DNA of 64,000 nucleotides. Origin: Microbacterium tenebrionis (GTDB lineage: Bacteria; Actinomycetota; Actinomycetes; Actinomycetales; Microbacteriaceae). Below the pieces are notes generated by a model. The model saw only the letters and a program-made list of their open reading frames with translations, did not search any database and was not told where the DNA came from. A program made the position numbers and the translations under genes. Positions 56,940 to 64,000 of this stretch are shown here, one piece after another. The stretch is taken from positions 124,001 through 188,000 of the forward strand of contig NZ_CAHJXQ010000003.1 of assembly GCF_903645325.1 (NCBI RefSeq). Reading direction: 5' to 3'. The number at the start of each line of letters is the position of its first letter. Position 1 is the stretch's first letter.

Positions 56940-57959
56940 ATGTCCCTCGCGCTTCACAGCATCAGCGGCGTGCTCACCAGCATCCCGAGCCCCGACGTCA
57001 GCTACTTCGATCTCGGGCCGGTGCGCATCCATTTCTACGCGCTCTGCATCATCGCCGGCATCATCGTCGCCACGCTGATGACGAACCACCGCCTCACCAA
57101 GCGCGGTGCCGAGCCGTGGGTGGTCATCGACATCGCGATCCTGGCCGTGCCGCTCGCGATCATCGGAGCGCGCATATTCCACGTGCTGACGCACCCGAAC
57201 TTCTACTTCGGCGAGGGCAAGAACACCTGGAACCCCTTCGAGCCCGGCTCGGTGTGGGCCATCTGGGAGGGCGGCATCGCCATCTTCGGCGCGCTCATCG
57301 GCGGCGCGGTCGGCGCCTACCTCGGCTGCCGGTGGACCGGCATCCGGTTCTGGACCTTCGCCGACGCCCTCGCCCCCGGCCTCCTGCTCGCCCAGGCCAT
57401 GGGCCGGTTCGGCAACTGGTTCAACCACGAGCTGTTCGGTCTGCCCACCGACCTGCCGTGGGGCCTGGAGATCGAATCCGACAACGCCGCGTTCCCCCCT
57501 GGGCTGGCCGAGGGGACCCTGTTCCACCCCACCTTCCTGTACGAGGTGATCTGGAACACGCTCGGCGTGCTGTTCATCCTGTGGATCGGGCACCGCCTGA
57601 AGCTCCAGTGGGGCAAGCAGTTCGCCGTGTACCTCATCTGGTACAGCGCCGGACGCATCCTCTGGGAGTCGATCCGCATCGACCCCAGCGAGATCATCCT
57701 GGGGCTGCGCAGCAACGTGTGGGCTGCGATCGTCGGTGTGGTCGTCGGCATCGTCATCATCATCGTCCAGACCCGTCGCCACCCCGGTGTCGAGCCGAGC
57801 CCTTACGTCCCCGGCCGGGCGCGGAAGGACGCGGACGCTGTTGTACAATCGCAGAACGATCTCGATGACTTCGTCGACGTGAGCGAGCCTCCCGCCGAAG
57901 TCACCGTCGGAGCCACCGCCACAAGCACTGCTCCCCAGAGCGAGGCCAGCTCCCGATAA
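56940..57959 (+). CDS. lgt: Prolipoprotein diacylglyceryl transferase
   Basis: Lgt adds diacylglycerol to the lipobox cysteine of prolipoproteins. The 339-residue multi-pass membrane protein has about seven membrane segments and the signature AMGRFGNWFNHELFG with the essential arginine and asparagine. A charged, disordered C-terminal tail (from about residue 280) is longer than in E. coli. A clear -10 box lies 7 bases before the ATG with no ribosome site. Confidence 0.95.
   Translation: MSLALHSISGVLTSIPSPDVSYFDLGPVRIHFYALCIIAGIIVATLMTNHRLTKRGAEPWVVIDIAILAVPLAIIGARIFHVLTHPNFYFGEGKNTWNPFEPGSVWAIWEGGIAIFGALIGGAVGAYLGCRWTGIRFWTFADALAPGLLLAQAMGRFGNWFNHELFGLPTDLPWGLEIESDNAAFPPGLAEGTLFHPTFLYEVIWNTLGVLFILWIGHRLKLQWGKQFAVYLIWYSAGRILWESIRIDPSEIILGLRSNVWAAIVGVVVGIVIIIVQTRRHPGVEPSPYVPGRARKDADAVVQSQNDLDDFVDVSEPPAEVTVGATATSTAPQSEASSR
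57844..57849 (+). promoter_or_regulatory. Predicted -10 element upstream of gltB
   Basis: TACAAT lies in the 3' part of lgt. Transcription would start near 57856, giving a leader of about 190 nt that contains the hairpin at 57963-57981. This is weak evidence on its own. Confidence 0.25.
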
Positions 57960-57962
57960 GCG

Positions 57963-57981
57963 CCTCACTCTTCGAGTGAGG
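57963..57981 (+). other. Perfect 8-bp hairpin between lgt and gltB
   Basis: CCTCACTC-TTC-GAGTGAGG forms an 8-bp stem directly after lgt. No T-tract follows, so it could be a weak terminator, an RNA processing site or part of gltB control. The rest of the 87-base gap contains only the GAGGGCGG ribosome site for gltB. Confidence 0.5.
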
Positions 57982-58046
57982 AATCCACTGAACGAGCGGG
58001 CCGACGGCGTCCCCGGTGTCAACTGATTACCAGAGGGCGGTAACAG

Positions 58047-62604
<4,558 letters not shown>

Positions 62605-62612
<8 letters not shown>

Positions 62613-64000
62613 TCCCAAGGGCTTTCTCAAGGTGACCGAGCGCGAGCTGCCCGCTCGCCGCCCCGTGCCCGTCCGCATCATGGACTGGAAAGAGGTCTAC
62701 GAGCCGGGTGACAAGAACGTACTGCGCCGTCAGGCGGGCCGGTGCATGGACTGCGGCGTGCCGTTCTGCCATCAGGGCTGCCCCCTGGGCAACCTCATCC
62801 CGGAGTGGAACGACTTGACCTGGCGCGGCGCGGACCGCTCGGCGATCGAGCGCCTGCACGCCACGAACAACTTCCCGGAGTTCACCGGGCGTCTGTGCCC
62901 CGCACCCTGCGAGAGCGCGTGCGTGCTGGGGATCAATCAGCCGGCTGTGACGATCAAGCAGGTCGAGGTCTCGATCATCGACGAGGCGTTCGCGCAGGGC
63001 TGGGTCGAGGCGCACCCCCCGGAGCGCCTGACGGGCAAGACCGTCGCCGTCGTCGGATCGGGACCTGCCGGGCTTGCCGCCGCACAGCAGCTCACCCGCG
63101 CCGGTCACACGGTCGCCGTGTTCGAGCGCGATGACCGCATCGGCGGTCTGCTGCGCTACGGCATCCCGGACTTCAAGATGGAGAAGCGCCACGTCGAGGC
63201 GCGCCTGCGGCAGATGCAGGAGGAGGGCACGCGCTTCCGCGCCGGCGTCGAGATCGGCAAGGACATCAGCTGGACAGACCTCCGTGCCCGCTACGACGCC
63301 GTCGTGCTCGCCACCGGTGCGACCGTGCCGCGCGATCTGTCGGTCCCGGGCCGCGAGCTCGACGGGGTGCATTTCGCGATGGAGTATCTCGTGGAGTCGA
63401 ACAAGGTCGCGGCCGGAGACGCCGTGGCCAACCAGATCACGGCCGAGGGCAAGCACGTCATCGTCATCGGCGGCGGCGACACCGGTGCCGACTGCATCGG
63501 CACCGCCCACCGCCAGGGCGCGCTGAGCGTGACCAACCTCGCGATCGGCAAGCAGCCCGGCTCCGAGCGCCCCGAGCACCAGCCGTGGCCGATGATGCCG
63601 ACCGTGTTCGAGGTGCAGTCCGCGCACGAGGAGGGCGGAGAGCGCCAGTACCTGGCATCCACCGTCGAGTTCCTCTCGAACGACGCCGGCGAGGTCCGCG
63701 CCCTGCGCGTGGCGGAGACCGAGTACGTCGACGGGCGCCGTGTTCCCAAGAGCGGAACCGAGCGCGAGATCCCCGCTGACCTCGTGCTCATCGCGATGGG
63801 CTTCACCGGGCCTGAGACCGCATCGTTCACGGACGACACCCGGCCCGAGACCACCGATCGCGGTGCGTTCGAACGCGACGGAGCCTACGCGTCGTCCGTT
63901 CCCGGCGTATTCGTCGCGGGCGATGCGGGGCGCGGTCAGTCGCTGATCGTGTGGGCCATCGCAGAAGGCCGTGCCGCCGCAGCCGGCGTCGACGAGTACC
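62605..64000 (+). CDS. gltD: Glutamate synthase small subunit (partial at the window end)
   Basis: GltD carries electrons from NADPH to GltB. The first 465 codons are present; the protein is usually about 480-490 residues, so roughly 20 are missing beyond the window. The N-terminal 4Fe-4S cysteines are C47, C50, C55 and C59, with further cysteines in [10 protein letters not shown]. The FAD motif [15 protein letters not shown] and the NADPH motif [11 protein letters not shown] follow. The GTG at 62605 overlaps gltB by 8 bases. Confidence 0.96.

Overview
The window is a gene-dense, very GC-rich stretch of actinobacterial chromosome. Gene content, gene order and protein signatures point to the family Microbacteriaceae, most likely Microbacterium or a close relative. 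Indicators are GTG starts, stop/start overlaps between genes, a ThrRS with the long N-terminus usual in the family, PdxS/PdxT plus PdxR, an actinobacterial-type DUF349 protein, Trp-operon-associated membrane proteins, and a guanylate kinase fused to an mIHF-like domain. I see no tRNA, rRNA, CRISPR array, insertion sequence or prophage. No gene-free stretch exceeds about 200 bases.

Layout. 0.1-3.5 kb: thrS and a HIT-family hydrolase, convergent with pdxY. 3.6-6.8 kb: vitamin B6 locus, pdxR divergent from pdxST, then a short DUF402-like ORF. 6.8-13.2 kb: yebC, ruvCAB, yajC, secD, secF. 13.2-19.2 kb: rel, convergent with an AbiEi-like gene, a DUF349 gene and a small membrane protein on the minus strand, then rarA, which carries a frameshift. 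19.2-25.0 kb: rpsD with a leader and a strong terminator, a small membrane protein, alaS, ruvX, mltG. 25.0-30.2 kb: shikimate-pathway operon aroE-aroC-aroK-aroB-aroQ, then efp-nusB. 30.2-34.8 kb: a SNF2 helicase and a metallo-beta-lactamase/Rieske protein, the least standard genes here. 34.8-43.4 kb: pyrimidine operon pyrR-pyrB-pyrC-(membrane protein)-carA-carB-pyrF behind a PyrR-binding hairpin. 43.4-50.3 kb: mIHF-Gmk fusion, rpoZ, metK, priA (frameshifted), fmt, rsmB. 50.3-53.2 kb: rpe, hisE, hisG, hisF, hisI. 53.2-56.9 kb: Trp-associated membrane proteins, trpC, trpB, trpA. 56.9-64.0 kb: lgt, gltB and the first 465 codons of gltD, which runs off the window.

How the genes work together. Most of the window is core metabolism and information processing: aromatic, pyrimidine, histidine, tryptophan, glutamate and PLP synthesis, three aminoacylation or initiation genes, Holliday-junction processing (RuvABC, RuvX, RarA), protein export (YajC-SecDF) and the stringent response (Rel). 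Regulation that can be read directly includes a PdxR-type operator in the pdxR/pdxS gap, a PyrR-binding RNA hairpin next to the pyrR ribosome binding site, and many TANNNT -10 boxes. Several of these boxes sit 6-7 nt before a start codon (probable leaderless mRNAs), and several contain the stop codon of the preceding gene.

Main points for a second look: single-site frameshifts in rarA and priA (real or assembly errors), the mIHF-guanylate kinase fusion with an altered P-loop, the MBL-Rieske protein, absence of trpE from its usual place, the PyrR leader, and a strongly repeated strand-symmetric heptamer GGATGCC/GGCATCC that appears to override normal codon choice. I found no clearly new multi-gene system; most of the window is conserved actinobacterial housekeeping DNA.
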